A DNA stretch of 64,000 nucleotides from Oscillospiraceae bacterium (lineage in GTDB: Bacteria; Bacillota; Clostridia; UBA1381; UBA9506): contig SVJO01000001.1 of the NCBI GenBank assembly GCA_015068935.1, positions 62,001 to 126,000 of the forward strand, in the 5' to 3' direction. The notes below the pieces were generated by a model that had not been told where the DNA came from, ran no database searches, and worked only from the letters and a program-made list of their open reading frames with translations. Made by a program: the position numbers and the translations under genes. Below, in pieces: positions 50,993 to 60,045 of the stretch (position 1 is the stretch's first letter; each line of letters opens with the position of its first letter).

Positions 50993-51223
50993 GTGAACAC
51001 TTTTAACATTATGTTAGGCTCGATTAACGACGTAAAGAACTTTGTAAATATCGTAAGCAAATATGATTTTGATATTGACCTTACATCAGGGAGATATGTC
51101 GTTGATGCTAAATCAATCATGGGAATATTCAGCCTTGATTTAAGCAAACCAATCACGGTAGATGTACATAATGAAAACGGCGAAAAGCTTGTGGAAGAAT
51201 TAAAGCCCTTTATATGTGAGTAA
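50993..51223 (+). CDS. HPr-like protein lacking the active-site histidine
   Basis: SKYDFDIDLTSGRYVVDAKSIMGIFSLDL aligns to HPr including the Ser46 region, but no GIHARPA motif. Confidence 0.85.
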   Translation: MNTFNIMLGSINDVKNFVNIVSKYDFDIDLTSGRYVVDAKSIMGIFSLDLSKPITVDVHNENGEKLVEELKPFICE

Positions 51224-51251
51224 ATATATAAAAATTTGGTTTTCAAGCAAA

Positions 51252-51289
51252 AAAAATCCCGTAATATCAAAAGATATTACGGGATTTTT
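51252..51289. terminator. Bidirectional terminator
   Basis: AAAAATCCCGTAATATC-aaaa-GATATTACGGGATTTTT. Confidence 0.9.
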
Positions 51290-51323
51290 AATCGCATAAA
51301 AAGTCAGATTTACAAAATTAACA

Positions 51324-51671
51324 CTAAAATTTTTCTCCGCACGATGCACAAAAGCTCGCGTCTTCATCGCACACCTTCCCGCATGACGGACATTTTTTCT
51401 GGCTTTTTAATGAACCCATTTCGCTCTCCAATTTAGCCAGTTCTAAAAAGAGTGCATCTATTTCAGCAATAATTCCATCAATTGCCTGTGCATCCTCACT
51501 GCCATTTTTATGAGCAGTATATAAAGCTTGCCCTAAATCCTTATACTTTTCATCAATTTTTCCTTTTGCATTTGACAGAGCAAACTTTAATTTTCCTATT
51601 TCAACAAGCTCCCCTGTTTTCTGTGCTGCAGAAATTGCAGTTTTCTTTAAATCAGAAATAATCTTTTCCAA
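51324..51671 (-). CDS. Zinc-ribbon protein
   Basis: C-terminal CPSCGKVCDEDASFCASCGEKF; TTG start (MEKIISDLKKTAI) behind GAGGGGTGA. Confidence 0.75.
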   Translation of the reverse strand: MEKIISDLKKTAISAAQKTGELVEIGKLKFALSNAKGKIDEKYKDLGQALYTAHKNGSEDAQAIDGIIAEIDALFLELAKLESEMGSLKSQKKCPSCGKVCDEDASFCASCGEKF

Positions 51672-51699
51672 AAAAATCACCCCTCTATAAATTATGTTA

Positions 51700-52137
51700 T
51701 TATTCTGTGATTTCTTCAACCATTTCAGCTACTTCAATGGTTTCTTTCTTTTTAGCTCGTTTTTTGCTGATAAATTCTGTGAATTTATCAATAAGAGATG
51801 GTACCTTTTCAATAATACCATCATAAGGTGACGGCATTAAATCCACCGGCATCAGCTTAATCTGACCGTTACCCACAACTAAGAAAGCGATAGGCTCTAT
51901 TGAAGCGCCGCCGCCTGCTGCTCCGCCGAAGTTTGAATTTGCTTCAGGTGCAATCTGAGATTTAGGACCAAACTCCGAACCACCTGATGCAAATCCGAAT
52001 GAAACCTTTGAAAGCGGAATAATAACTGTTCCGTCAGGTGTTTCAACAGGATTTCCTACTATTGTGTTTACGTCTACCATGTCCTTTATACTTTTCATTG
52101 CCGTTTCCATGAGACCTTTAATTGGATGTTCTGCCAT
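51700..52137 (-). CDS. ytfJ: GerW/YtfJ family sporulation protein
   Basis: VGNPVETPDGTVIIPLSKVSFGFASGGSEF; GGGASIEPIAFLVV. Confidence 0.93.
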   Translation of the reverse strand: MAEHPIKGLMETAMKSIKDMVDVNTIVGNPVETPDGTVIIPLSKVSFGFASGGSEFGPKSQIAPEANSNFGGAAGGGASIEPIAFLVVGNGQIKLMPVDLMPSPYDGIIEKVPSLIDKFTEFISKKRAKKKETIEVAEMVEEITE

Positions 52138-52167
52138 TTTAAAGCACCGCCTTTTCTTTATTTGTAG

Positions 52168-52791
52168 TTATTTTTCTTCACTTTTATTTATATGTTCTTT
52201 GAATATATTAATCACAAGCCTTATTTTAGCCAGTATAATCATAATATTTACAAGTCTTAATTTTAATATACCCTTAAACTGACCGCTGAAATGCTTTTTG
52301 TCAAAGTATGGTGTTACATTTACCGTAAATTTTCTCACACCGAATATTCTGTCTAAAATACATACGAAAATGTCCGTTGCTGACCAAACTGCCCCTGTCA
52401 TAATCCCCGTGCTTGCTGCATTCCCTGTACCAAATCCAATATCGAATATCACTTCTTCAAATGTAACTTTTTTTATTACTCCGTCTAAAATTTCCTTAAT
52501 TAAGTCCTTGCTTTCCTTATATGCCTTCATAGAACCGGATGCAGTCTTGATATATTTTTCAAGGGTCATTTTTTCTTTTTTCTTCTTTTTTTCTTTCTTT
52601 TTGTCTGTTTTCAACCATATTTTAAAAGGAATTATCCTGAATATCCTCAGAATAATATATCCCCTTTTAACATCATTTTTTATGAGATATTCTGCCCCGA
52701 CATACACAGGAATAAACATAAGCGCCGCAATTAAGAGCACAAATGCAATTAATATTAAAAATATTATAAGGAGCGCATTCAATTTTCTCAC
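52168..52791 (-). CDS. DUF2953-like protein
   Basis: N-terminal TM, FDIGFGTGNAASTGIMTGAVWSATD; next to ytfJ as in other sporulators. Confidence 0.78.
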   Translation of the reverse strand: MRKLNALLIIFLILIAFVLLIAALMFIPVYVGAEYLIKNDVKRGYIILRIFRIIPFKIWLKTDKKKEKKKKKEKMTLEKYIKTASGSMKAYKESKDLIKEILDGVIKKVTFEEVIFDIGFGTGNAASTGIMTGAVWSATDIFVCILDRIFGVRKFTVNVTPYFDKKHFSGQFKGILKLRLVNIMIILAKIRLVINIFKEHINKSEEK

Positions 52792-52811
52792 CTCTGAGCA
52801 TATCAGTTGTT

Positions 52812-53423
52812 TTAATCACCTTTTAAAGTTTCTTCTGAATCATCAATACTGAGCTCAAGCTGTAAATTTTCTTCTTTAGCCTTCTCAATATCATCAGGAA
52901 GCTCAAGCTGAACAGCCTCAAGCTCAGGTAAATCCTTAAGCGAACGAAGGCCAAAGCTCCTTAAAAACTCAAGCGTCGTTCCGTAGAGAATAGGTCTTCC
53001 TGGAGCATCAAGTCTGCCCCGCTCTTCAATGAGACCGCGTTCTATGAGTTTATTTACTGAACCGTCAGAATTTACACCTCGAATAAATTCTATGCTCCCC
53101 CTTGTGACAGGCTGATTGTACGCCACTACCGAAAGCGTCTCAAATGCTGCCTGAGAGAGCCCCTGTCTTCTTTTCGGCTCTTTTATACACTGTATGTATC
53201 TGAAATTTTCTTCAACGGTGCAAAGCTGATATTCGTCGTCTATTTCAATAATTTTAAATCCTCTGTTGTTTTCCTTATAAAACCTTTTAAGATTTTCTAT
53301 CTGCTCTTCTACTTCTTTTTGTGAAATTTGGAGTATCTCAGCAAGCTGAGCTTTAGGAAGACTGTCACCCGCGGCAAACAGAATACTTTCAATTATCGAA
53401 TCGTACTTGTGGCTCATGTTCAT
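52812..53423 (-). CDS. scpB: Segregation and condensation protein B
   Basis: ESILFAAGDSLPKAQLAEIL; ETLSVVAYNQPVTRGSIEFIRGVNSDGSVNKLIERGLIEERGRLDAPGRPILYGTT. Confidence 0.95.
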   Translation of the reverse strand: MNMSHKYDSIIESILFAAGDSLPKAQLAEILQISQKEVEEQIENLKRFYKENNRGFKIIEIDDEYQLCTVEENFRYIQCIKEPKRRQGLSQAAFETLSVVAYNQPVTRGSIEFIRGVNSDGSVNKLIERGLIEERGRLDAPGRPILYGTTLEFLRSFGLRSLKDLPELEAVQLELPDDIEKAKEENLQLELSIDDSEETLKGD

Positions 53424-54162
53424 ACTCTCCGTCTTTGAGTTTTGTAATAAAAATATTATTATTTACTGTTTCTGCAATAATAAACTGGCCCTTAATCATT
53501 TCCAAAAGTGCTAAAAAAGTAGCAACTAAAACGGGGCGAGACTCTATACCTGAAAAGAGTTTTTCAAATTTCACTTTTTTACCGATTTTAAGTTTTTCCC
53601 TGATATATTTAACTCTGCCCTCAACAGGGACTATTTCATGGGGCACAATAGCCTTAAATGCACTTTTTGGGGGCGGGGTTTTTCTTTCTGCTTTATCTGC
53701 TATATCTAAAAAAGCTGAAATTAAGATGTCCAAATCAAACATCTGTCCACTGTAATCAGCAGGCTTTGACTCAATATACTCAGGCTCTTTGAAATAATTA
53801 TATCTTGTTGAAAACTCATTTTCTTTAAGGAACTGAGAAAGTTTTTTCATTCTCTCATATTGAAGGAGCCTGTCCACCAAATCCTGACGAGGGTCTTCTT
53901 TTTCTTCTTCAGGCTTTGGAAGGAGCATTTTCGATTTTATCATGAGAAGCTCAGATGCCATAACCAAAAAATCGGACGAAAGCTCTATGTCAAATTTTTT
54001 GCAGTCAACAAGATATTGTATAAACTGCCCTGTTATTTTGACAATAGGTATATCTAAGATACTTACTTTATTTTTTTTTAAAAGATGCAAAAGAAGCTCC
54101 AAAGGGCCTTCAAAGACCTCGAGCTTAAAAGCAATCTTATCATCAGTCAAAGGAGCATCCAT
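53389..54162 (-). CDS. scpA: Segregation and condensation protein A
   Basis: FEGPLELLLHLLKKNKVSILDIPIVKITGQFIQYL; FLALLEMIKGQFI. Confidence 0.95.
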   Translation of the reverse strand: MDAPLTDDKIAFKLEVFEGPLELLLHLLKKNKVSILDIPIVKITGQFIQYLVDCKKFDIELSSDFLVMASELLMIKSKMLLPKPEEEKEDPRQDLVDRLLQYERMKKLSQFLKENEFSTRYNYFKEPEYIESKPADYSGQMFDLDILISAFLDIADKAERKTPPPKSAFKAIVPHEIVPVEGRVKYIREKLKIGKKVKFEKLFSGIESRPVLVATFLALLEMIKGQFIIAETVNNNIFITKLKDGEYEHEPQVRFDN

Positions 54163-54186
54163 TAATTTAAACCTCTCATAAAATTT

Positions 54187-54828
54187 TTAGACAGGCACAC
54201 CTGTCAAGAAGAAAATTGCTCTCAAAACAATATTATTTAATGTTCCTAAAATCGGGTCCAGCACTCCAAGAGCAAGTGCGACAACAAGCAAAATCCACCC
54301 AATATGTTCATATTTCATTATATCATAATACAGTCTTGACGGCATAAGCGACAAAAAGATTTTTGAACCGTCAAGCGGCGGAATAGGAATAAGATTAAAC
54401 ACACCAAGGCCTACATTAATCGTTATCAAAACAAGCATGAATTGCCAGAGTATGCTGATACCGCAATTAGTAATGTACAAAATTTTAATTATAACTCCTG
54501 CTATAAGCGCCAGAAGAAAATTTGCCAATGGTCCCCCTAAAGCTACCAGAGACATTCCTTTTTTTGGGTTTTTAAATCTGTAACTGTTCACCATGACAGG
54601 TTTTGCCCAGCCAAATCCGAAAACCAAAAGACACAGTGCACCGACAGGGTCAATGTGCCGCATAGGATTGATGCTTATTCTTCCCATGTTTTTTGCTGTT
54701 CTGTCACCAAGAAGATAGGCAACAAAGCCATGAGCCGCTTCATGAACACTAATGGCAAGCAAGACTGCAACTGCTCTTAAAATCAGCATCTTTATATTAA
54801 TATTTCCTATAAAAGGCAAATCGCTCAC
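54187..54828 (-). CDS. Site-2 protease family (M50) metalloprotease
   Basis: AISVHEAAHGFVAYLLGDRTAKNMGRISINPMRHIDPVG; FNLIPIPPLDGSKI. Confidence 0.92.
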   Translation of the reverse strand: MSDLPFIGNINIKMLILRAVAVLLAISVHEAAHGFVAYLLGDRTAKNMGRISINPMRHIDPVGALCLLVFGFGWAKPVMVNSYRFKNPKKGMSLVALGGPLANFLLALIAGVIIKILYITNCGISILWQFMLVLITINVGLGVFNLIPIPPLDGSKIFLSLMPSRLYYDIMKYEHIGWILLVVALALGVLDPILGTLNNIVLRAIFFLTGVPV

Positions 54829-55021
54829 TTCTTTTCATAAATTAATTTTGCTACAATTATATTATACATAATTTTTTGCCCTCTGTAAATAGTTTTATTC
54901 ATTTTTTACAGCAAATTCAAATATTAGCCATAGCTTTTAAATACTGGAATTTTAAATTAAATTTTCTGTATTGCTTTTTCAATCTTTTTCTGTTAAAATA
55001 AATCATAAAGGATGTGATTGA

Positions 55022-55396
55022 TTGAAAATACATGAATCTGGCGAAAATTATCTTGAAACTATACTTATATTAAGACAAAGACTTGTAAATGTACGCTCTG
55101 TTGACATTGCGAACGAGCTTAACTATACTAAACCCAGCGTCAGTGTTGCCATGAAGCTGTTAAAAGAAAACGGTTTGATTGCAATAGATGAAAACGGTTT
55201 TATTACACTTACAGAAGATGGATATAAAATTGCAGACAGAGTGTATAACAGACACACACTGCTTACAAAAGCACTTGTGCGCATCGGTGTTAGCGAAGAA
55301 ACTGCCAAAGACGATGCTTGCAGAATTGAGCATGATATTAGCGATGAAACTTACGATAAACTCAAAGAATTTTGTATGAAATATGAAATAGTATAA
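55022..55396 (+). CDS. DtxR/MntR family metal-dependent transcriptional regulator
   Basis: SGENYLETILILRQRLVNVRSVDIANELNYTKPSVSVAMKLLKENGLI; TTG start. Confidence 0.92.
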   Translation: MKIHESGENYLETILILRQRLVNVRSVDIANELNYTKPSVSVAMKLLKENGLIAIDENGFITLTEDGYKIADRVYNRHTLLTKALVRIGVSEETAKDDACRIEHDISDETYDKLKEFCMKYEIV

Positions 55397-55400
55397 AAAA

Positions 55401-55420
55401 AACGGTGCAGCTGCACCGTT
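55401..55420. terminator. Bidirectional terminator
   Basis: AACGGTGCAGCTGCACCGTT flanked by T/A runs. Confidence 0.8.
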
Positions 55421-55426
55421 ATTTTT

Positions 55427-55696
55427 TTATTCAACTTCCTGCTTGGTATCTAGAATAGTAACACTCACGTTTTTTATGAGTATATCTGAATAATTGAAAG
55501 AGATTGTTCTGCCGCCTGAAGCAAATTCTGAGACACTGTCTAAAACTACGATAAAAAGTGAAGGATATGTAGACTTTATATACCCCTGTCTGACAACAAC
55601 ACGTTTTCTTCCCTTTTTTGCAGTTAATCGTATTCTCTTGCCAACATTTTCGGTTAAAATATTACGGACTCTTTCTATATCCGCTCTCTCTATCAC
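55427..55696 (-). CDS. veg: Veg family protein
   Basis: IERVRNILTENVGKRIRLTAKKGRKRVVVRQGYIKSTYPSLFIV; GTG start at 55696 behind GGAGGTG, shorter than track ORF. Confidence 0.9.
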   Translation of the reverse strand: MIERADIERVRNILTENVGKRIRLTAKKGRKRVVVRQGYIKSTYPSLFIVVLDSVSEFASGGRTISFNYSDILIKNVSVTILDTKQEVE

Positions 55697-55745
55697 TTTC
55701 TTACACCTCCAAGCAGTTACTACATATATAATACCATAAATGTAA

Positions 55746-56960
55746 TTATTTGTCAATAGTTGTAAGAAGAGGCATGATTTTACATCCCTTATCAACAAAT
55801 AAACCTGTCTTTTCAGCATTTTTCTCAGTATATGACATTCCTGATTTTTCTTTTCCGTTACTTCTGTAAATCGCAAACGGAACAGCATCTCTGACATGAG
55901 TCTTGAGAGAAAGCGGTGTCGGATGGTCAGGCATCACCAAAACTGCATACTCTTCTGATGTGTTTTTAAGGTACTCCATAACGGGACCGATAATTTTTTC
56001 ATCTATCAGCTCTATAGCGCGGATTTTATTTTCAATCTCGCATCTGTGACCACACTCATCAGGCGCCTCGACATGAATATAAACAAAATCCTGACCGTTT
56101 TTAAGTTCATTTATTGCAGCACTGGCTTTTCCTTCAAAGTTTGTGTCAACATTTCCCGTTGCACCTTCGACTTCAGGCACATTCATTTTCGCACCCTTTC
56201 CTATTCCTTTTAAAAGGTCAACGGCAGAGATTATGCTTCCCTTAAGCCCGAATTTTTCCGAAAACATATCAAGTCTGGGTTTTTTGCCCTCTCCCCATAT
56301 CCAGAGCGAATTTGCAGGGTGCTTGCCGTCTGCTTTCCTCTTCTGATTAATGGGGTGGTTTCTTAAAAGCTCATAGCTTTTTTTCATTATCTCTAATAAA
56401 ACGTCGGCATTATCGCCTTGGGGAAGGTATTCTGTAACCTTTCGGTCTGAAATATCATGAGGCGGTGTAAGCTTAATATTTGTACTCCCTCCGTCATGCA
56501 CTAAGAGATGTCTGTAGCTTATTCCGCTATGAAAGCTATAGCCGTCTTTTTTTATATTTTCACTTAAAAATTCTATTAAAACCTTAGATTCTGCCGTTGT
56601 TATTTCATCCGAGCTGTAATCTACCATCGTTTTTTCTTCATACGGCTCATCTTCTGACAGAGTAACAAGGTTTGCCCTGAAAGTTACATCGCTTTCCTTT
56701 AAATCAACACCGATACTAAGCGCCTCCAGTGGAGAACGACCCGAATAGTAAACAATAGGGTCATATCCGAGCACGGATAAGTTTGCCACATCACTCCCGG
56801 GACTGAGTGAGTCGTCAACAGTTTTGCAAAGCCCCATTATTCCATTTTTTGAGATGGCATCAATATTGGGCTTTACCGCAAGTTCCAGCGGTGTCTTTCC
56901 GCCGAGCTTTTCATTTGGATAATCTGCCATACCGTCGCCTAAAAAAACTACATACTTCAT
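55746..56960 (-). CDS. Cofactor-independent phosphoglycerate mutase (archaeal ApgM type)
   Basis: MKYVVFLGDGMADYPNEKLGGKTPLELAVKPNID; LSPGSDVANLSVLGYDP. Confidence 0.93.
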   Translation of the reverse strand: MKYVVFLGDGMADYPNEKLGGKTPLELAVKPNIDAISKNGIMGLCKTVDDSLSPGSDVANLSVLGYDPIVYYSGRSPLEALSIGVDLKESDVTFRANLVTLSEDEPYEEKTMVDYSSDEITTAESKVLIEFLSENIKKDGYSFHSGISYRHLLVHDGGSTNIKLTPPHDISDRKVTEYLPQGDNADVLLEIMKKSYELLRNHPINQKRKADGKHPANSLWIWGEGKKPRLDMFSEKFGLKGSIISAVDLLKGIGKGAKMNVPEVEGATGNVDTNFEGKASAAINELKNGQDFVYIHVEAPDECGHRCEIENKIRAIELIDEKIIGPVMEYLKNTSEEYAVLVMPDHPTPLSLKTHVRDAVPFAIYRSNGKEKSGMSYTEKNAEKTGLFVDKGCKIMPLLTTIDK

Positions 56961-56990
56961 ATTCATCACCTATATTCTAACTATTATTAT

Positions 56991-58481
56991 TTATTTATTT
57001 TGTGTTATATCAATAACTTGGTCAGGTACATTTATTTTCCCATAATTTACTGTTTCTTTCGATACTGATTTTGCATTTATATTGATACTTGCAGATAAAC
57101 GCACATTTTCTGTATCAGGGATAAATAAGTCATTTATTTTAATAAAAGCATTAATATCCTGCGACTGATTAACTGCATCTTTTGCGTCGACATATCCCTT
57201 TATCGCCAAATCAACCTTGCCAAAAGATTCAAGCATTTGTTTTTTCTGCTCCTCAACAAACTGTATTTCAGTCTCATGCAAGCCTTCATATTCCCATATT
57301 GCATCAGTCAAATTTTCCATAGCCTTCATATAATCATCTTTTGTTACATCAAAGGTTATTTTATATCCGCCGTTTGCTTTTTGTTCAACTCTCACACTTT
57401 CCTCTGAATATAAATCTCCCAAAACATCAATGATATACCCTATCATAACGGCATCTTCTGTTGTAAGTGTTTCATTATTTAAAGCCATTGTCTCAAGATA
57501 TGACCAGAGCGTCGCAGATTCTAATGGCTCGTTAATTTCTACAGGATAAGGAATTTTAATATAATTATCCCCTATCATTTCTGCTGTTTCTTCTCCTCCA
57601 AGCTCTTTAATCAAGTCCATGATTTCTCTGCTCTTTATATAAACATTTTTATCTTTATCTGTTATAATCTCGATATTGAAATTATGGAGCTTTAATATGT
57701 CTGACATAACCAAAAGGTCTACATCTGAAAGAGAAGAATCCATCTCTTTAATAAAATTATAAAGTGATGAAAGGTCAATTGCTACGGCACTTTTTGAAAT
57801 GGCATTTTCGCCGTCAAATTTTTCCTCCGAGCTAATTTTAAAAGTAATATTTGCATCAATGTTTTGAGGCGCTTTTTCTCCCTCATCCAAGAGTTCATTT
57901 GCATTTTCAATCCCAAGGCTTACTTCTATGTCAACATTTTCTGTTGCCTGCATTGGCTTTTCATAAACCATTGCTGAAAGAGGCATGTCTAAAAGCATAT
58001 TTATAAAAGGAGATTTTTGTTCAATCTCTCTTTTCCATGCATCAGTATCTATGATTACAACTTCTCTGTAAAAATCATCCCAGATTACCTTAAGGCCCGA
58101 GCTTTCAGCTACAAATCTGACAGGAACAAGTGTATAATCGTTAACTATTACAGGAGCAGAATCAATCGGAATGATTTCTTTTCCGCCAGATGTTTCCAAA
58201 ACTGCCTCATACTCCCCGATTACAAATGAAAGTTTTTTCCCTCCAAGCAGTGATGAAACTGTTCGTGTCGCTCCGTCAAACTCAACAGTGCCTCCCAGTG
58301 TTTCAAATATAGCTCTGAACGGAACCATCGTTCTGTCATTTATTATCTGGGGCTGGGTCTCAAAATCAATTTTGTCTCCGTTGTAGCTAACTGTAATTTC
58401 CTGTTCCCATCCGTCTGCAAAAACAACTGCTGATGAAATAATCAGCATTATAGTAAGTAAACCTGCAATAATTTTTTTCAT
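56991..58481 (-). CDS. Secreted protein with N-terminal copper-amine-oxidase-N1-like (stalk) domain
   Basis: Signal peptide; INDRTMVPFRAIFETLGGTVEFD; VNDYTLVPVRFVAESSGLKVIWDD. Confidence 0.85.
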   Translation of the reverse strand: MKKIIAGLLTIMLIISSAVVFADGWEQEITVSYNGDKIDFETQPQIINDRTMVPFRAIFETLGGTVEFDGATRTVSSLLGGKKLSFVIGEYEAVLETSGGKEIIPIDSAPVIVNDYTLVPVRFVAESSGLKVIWDDFYREVVIIDTDAWKREIEQKSPFINMLLDMPLSAMVYEKPMQATENVDIEVSLGIENANELLDEGEKAPQNIDANITFKISSEEKFDGENAISKSAVAIDLSSLYNFIKEMDSSLSDVDLLVMSDILKLHNFNIEIITDKDKNVYIKSREIMDLIKELGGEETAEMIGDNYIKIPYPVEINEPLESATLWSYLETMALNNETLTTEDAVMIGYIIDVLGDLYSEESVRVEQKANGGYKITFDVTKDDYMKAMENLTDAIWEYEGLHETEIQFVEEQKKQMLESFGKVDLAIKGYVDAKDAVNQSQDINAFIKINDLFIPDTENVRLSASININAKSVSKETVNYGKINVPDQVIDITQNK

Positions 58482-58585
58482 AGATTATGTCCTCCTTGAA
58501 GTTTAATTATCCGCTATGTATTATTTATTTGAAAACAAAAAATAAATAAATCGTGTTTATAACTGCAGAAAAATATAAAAAACAT

Positions 58586-58614
58586 TTGACAAATGTAAGT
58601 TTCTATAGTATAAT
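58586..58614 (+). promoter_or_regulatory. tRNA-Pro promoter
   Basis: TTGACA-17 nt-TATAAT. Confidence 0.8.
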
Positions 58615-58624
58615 ACTTTAGGAA

Positions 58625-58700
58625 CGGGGTGTGGCGCAGTTGGTAGCGCACATGACTGGGGGTCATGGGGCCGCAAGTTCAAGTCTTGTCACTCCGACCA
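58625..58700 (+). tRNA. tRNA-Pro (anticodon GGG), CCA encoded
   Basis: CGGGGTG...CATGA-CTGGGGG-TCATG...CACTCCGACCA. Confidence 0.95.
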
Positions 58701-58701
58701 C

Positions 58702-58729
58702 GTCGAGGCAAAGTCCGCTTTGCTTCGAC
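58702..58729 (+). terminator. tRNA-Pro terminator
   Basis: GTCGAGGCAAAG-TCCG-CTTTGCTTCGACTTTTTTT. Confidence 0.88.
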
Positions 58730-59176
58730 TTTTTTTATGTAAAAAAGTCATTCGCCTGCTTCCTTGCCTCTCCTTTTCACAAAAAGTCACGCTCCGCTCG
58801 TCTGTTCGGTTGCAAGCGCCCTCTCGACGACTTGCTGTCACTATCAACTTTTTGTGAGTTAATTTTGCTTTCTATTTCTCTTAACATTATTATTATTATT
58901 TTGTTTTGGCAAAGTCCGCTTTGCTTCGACTTTTTTTATACAAAAAAGTCATCCGCCTGCTTCCTTGCCTCTCCTTTTCACAAAAAGTCACGCTCCGCTC
59001 GTCTGTTCGGTTGCAAGCGCCCTCTCGACGACTCACTGGTGCTAACAACTTTTTGTGAGTTTTTTGTTCTCTCTTACCCTTTAGTCCCTAATTACTTTTT
59101 TCCAGGCAAAGTCCGCTTTGCTTCGACTTTTTTTATACAAAAAAGTCATCCGCCTGCTACGTTGTCTCTCCTTTTT
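58707..59176. repeat. Direct repeat array derived from tRNA-Pro terminator region (two ~153-bp copies and one ~70-bp partial copy)
   Basis: GGCAAAGTCCGCTTTGCTTCGACTTTTTTTAT begins at 58707, 58908 and 59105; copies contain internal inverted repeats. Confidence 0.9.
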
Positions 59177-59184
59177 ATTCTCTT

Positions 59185-60033
59185 TTATATAGGCTCTGTG
59201 ACAGCAACAAAATAATTTTTAAAGTGATTCTTTATTTTTTCCTCATCAAAATCTTTTTTGAATATACCAAAGCATGTAGGACCGCTGCCACTCATCATAC
59301 TATGTATAGCACCAAGCTCTTTTAAGTCATCTATTATACCATTAATTTCGGGACAAATCTCACCTGTTACCGACTGCATGATATTTTTAAGTGCAAATTC
59401 AAAACTTCCAAAGTCTTTACTCTCAAGAGTTTTAAGCGCAAACTGTTCATCTATCGTTTTAAAAGCACATTTTTTATCTACAAGCTCATATATTTGTTTT
59501 GTGGAAACAGATATTTTCGGGTTTACTATAACAATTTTTACATCTCTGAGCCCTTCTGCACTGCAAAGCTCTTCCCCTATTCCGCGGGCCAGGGCACATT
59601 TTTCATAAATACAAAAAGGAACATCGGCTCCGAGTTTTAATCCAATTCTCATGAGGCTTTCCGTTGACTGTGAGAGTCCGCAAATAATATTAACAGCTTT
59701 TATCGCCGCTGCCGCATCGGTGCTTCCTCCGCCCATTCCGCCTGCTATCGGAATATTTTTTCCTATCGATGCCTTAAATCCGCACGTAAGGGAAAACTCG
59801 TTTTTCATTAGCTCCAGCGCCTTATAGACTATATTATCACGAGGCGCAACGCAATCGTCAAAATTTGTTTGAAGAGTTATCAATCCGTCATCAGTTTTTT
59901 CAACTGTCACTCTGTCTGAGAGTTTAACTGACTGCATAATTGTTACTATATCATGATAACCATTTTCACGTTTTGCTGTAACATCCAAAAGCAGATTTAT
60001 TTTTCCTTTTGCATCCAATGTAATTTTATTCAC
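59185..60033 (-). CDS. ispE: 4-diphosphocytidyl-2-C-methyl-D-erythritol kinase
   Basis: AKGKINLLLDVTAKRENGYHDIVTIMQ; IPIAGGMGGGSTDAAAAIKA; SGSGPTCFGIF. Confidence 0.96.
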   Translation of the reverse strand: MNKITLDAKGKINLLLDVTAKRENGYHDIVTIMQSVKLSDRVTVEKTDDGLITLQTNFDDCVAPRDNIVYKALELMKNEFSLTCGFKASIGKNIPIAGGMGGGSTDAAAAIKAVNIICGLSQSTESLMRIGLKLGADVPFCIYEKCALARGIGEELCSAEGLRDVKIVIVNPKISVSTKQIYELVDKKCAFKTIDEQFALKTLESKDFGSFEFALKNIMQSVTGEICPEINGIIDDLKELGAIHSMMSGSGPTCFGIFKKDFDEEKIKNHFKNYFVAVTEPI

Positions 60034-60045
60034 TATATCACTCCA

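Noticed and set aside
52560-52610. Lysine-rich TTTTCTTTTTTCTTC homopurine/pyrimidine tract in the DUF2953 gene
   Set aside because: Encodes a KKEKKKKKEK linker in a well-supported CDS; not a separate element
58631-59215. 194-aa track ORF with repeated SPLCFDFFYxKKSxACFLASPFHKKSRSARLFGCKRPLDD
   Set aside because: It starts inside tRNA-Pro and runs through non-coding terminator repeats; the repeated peptide reflects the 201-bp (multiple of 3) repeat spacing, and there is no RBS
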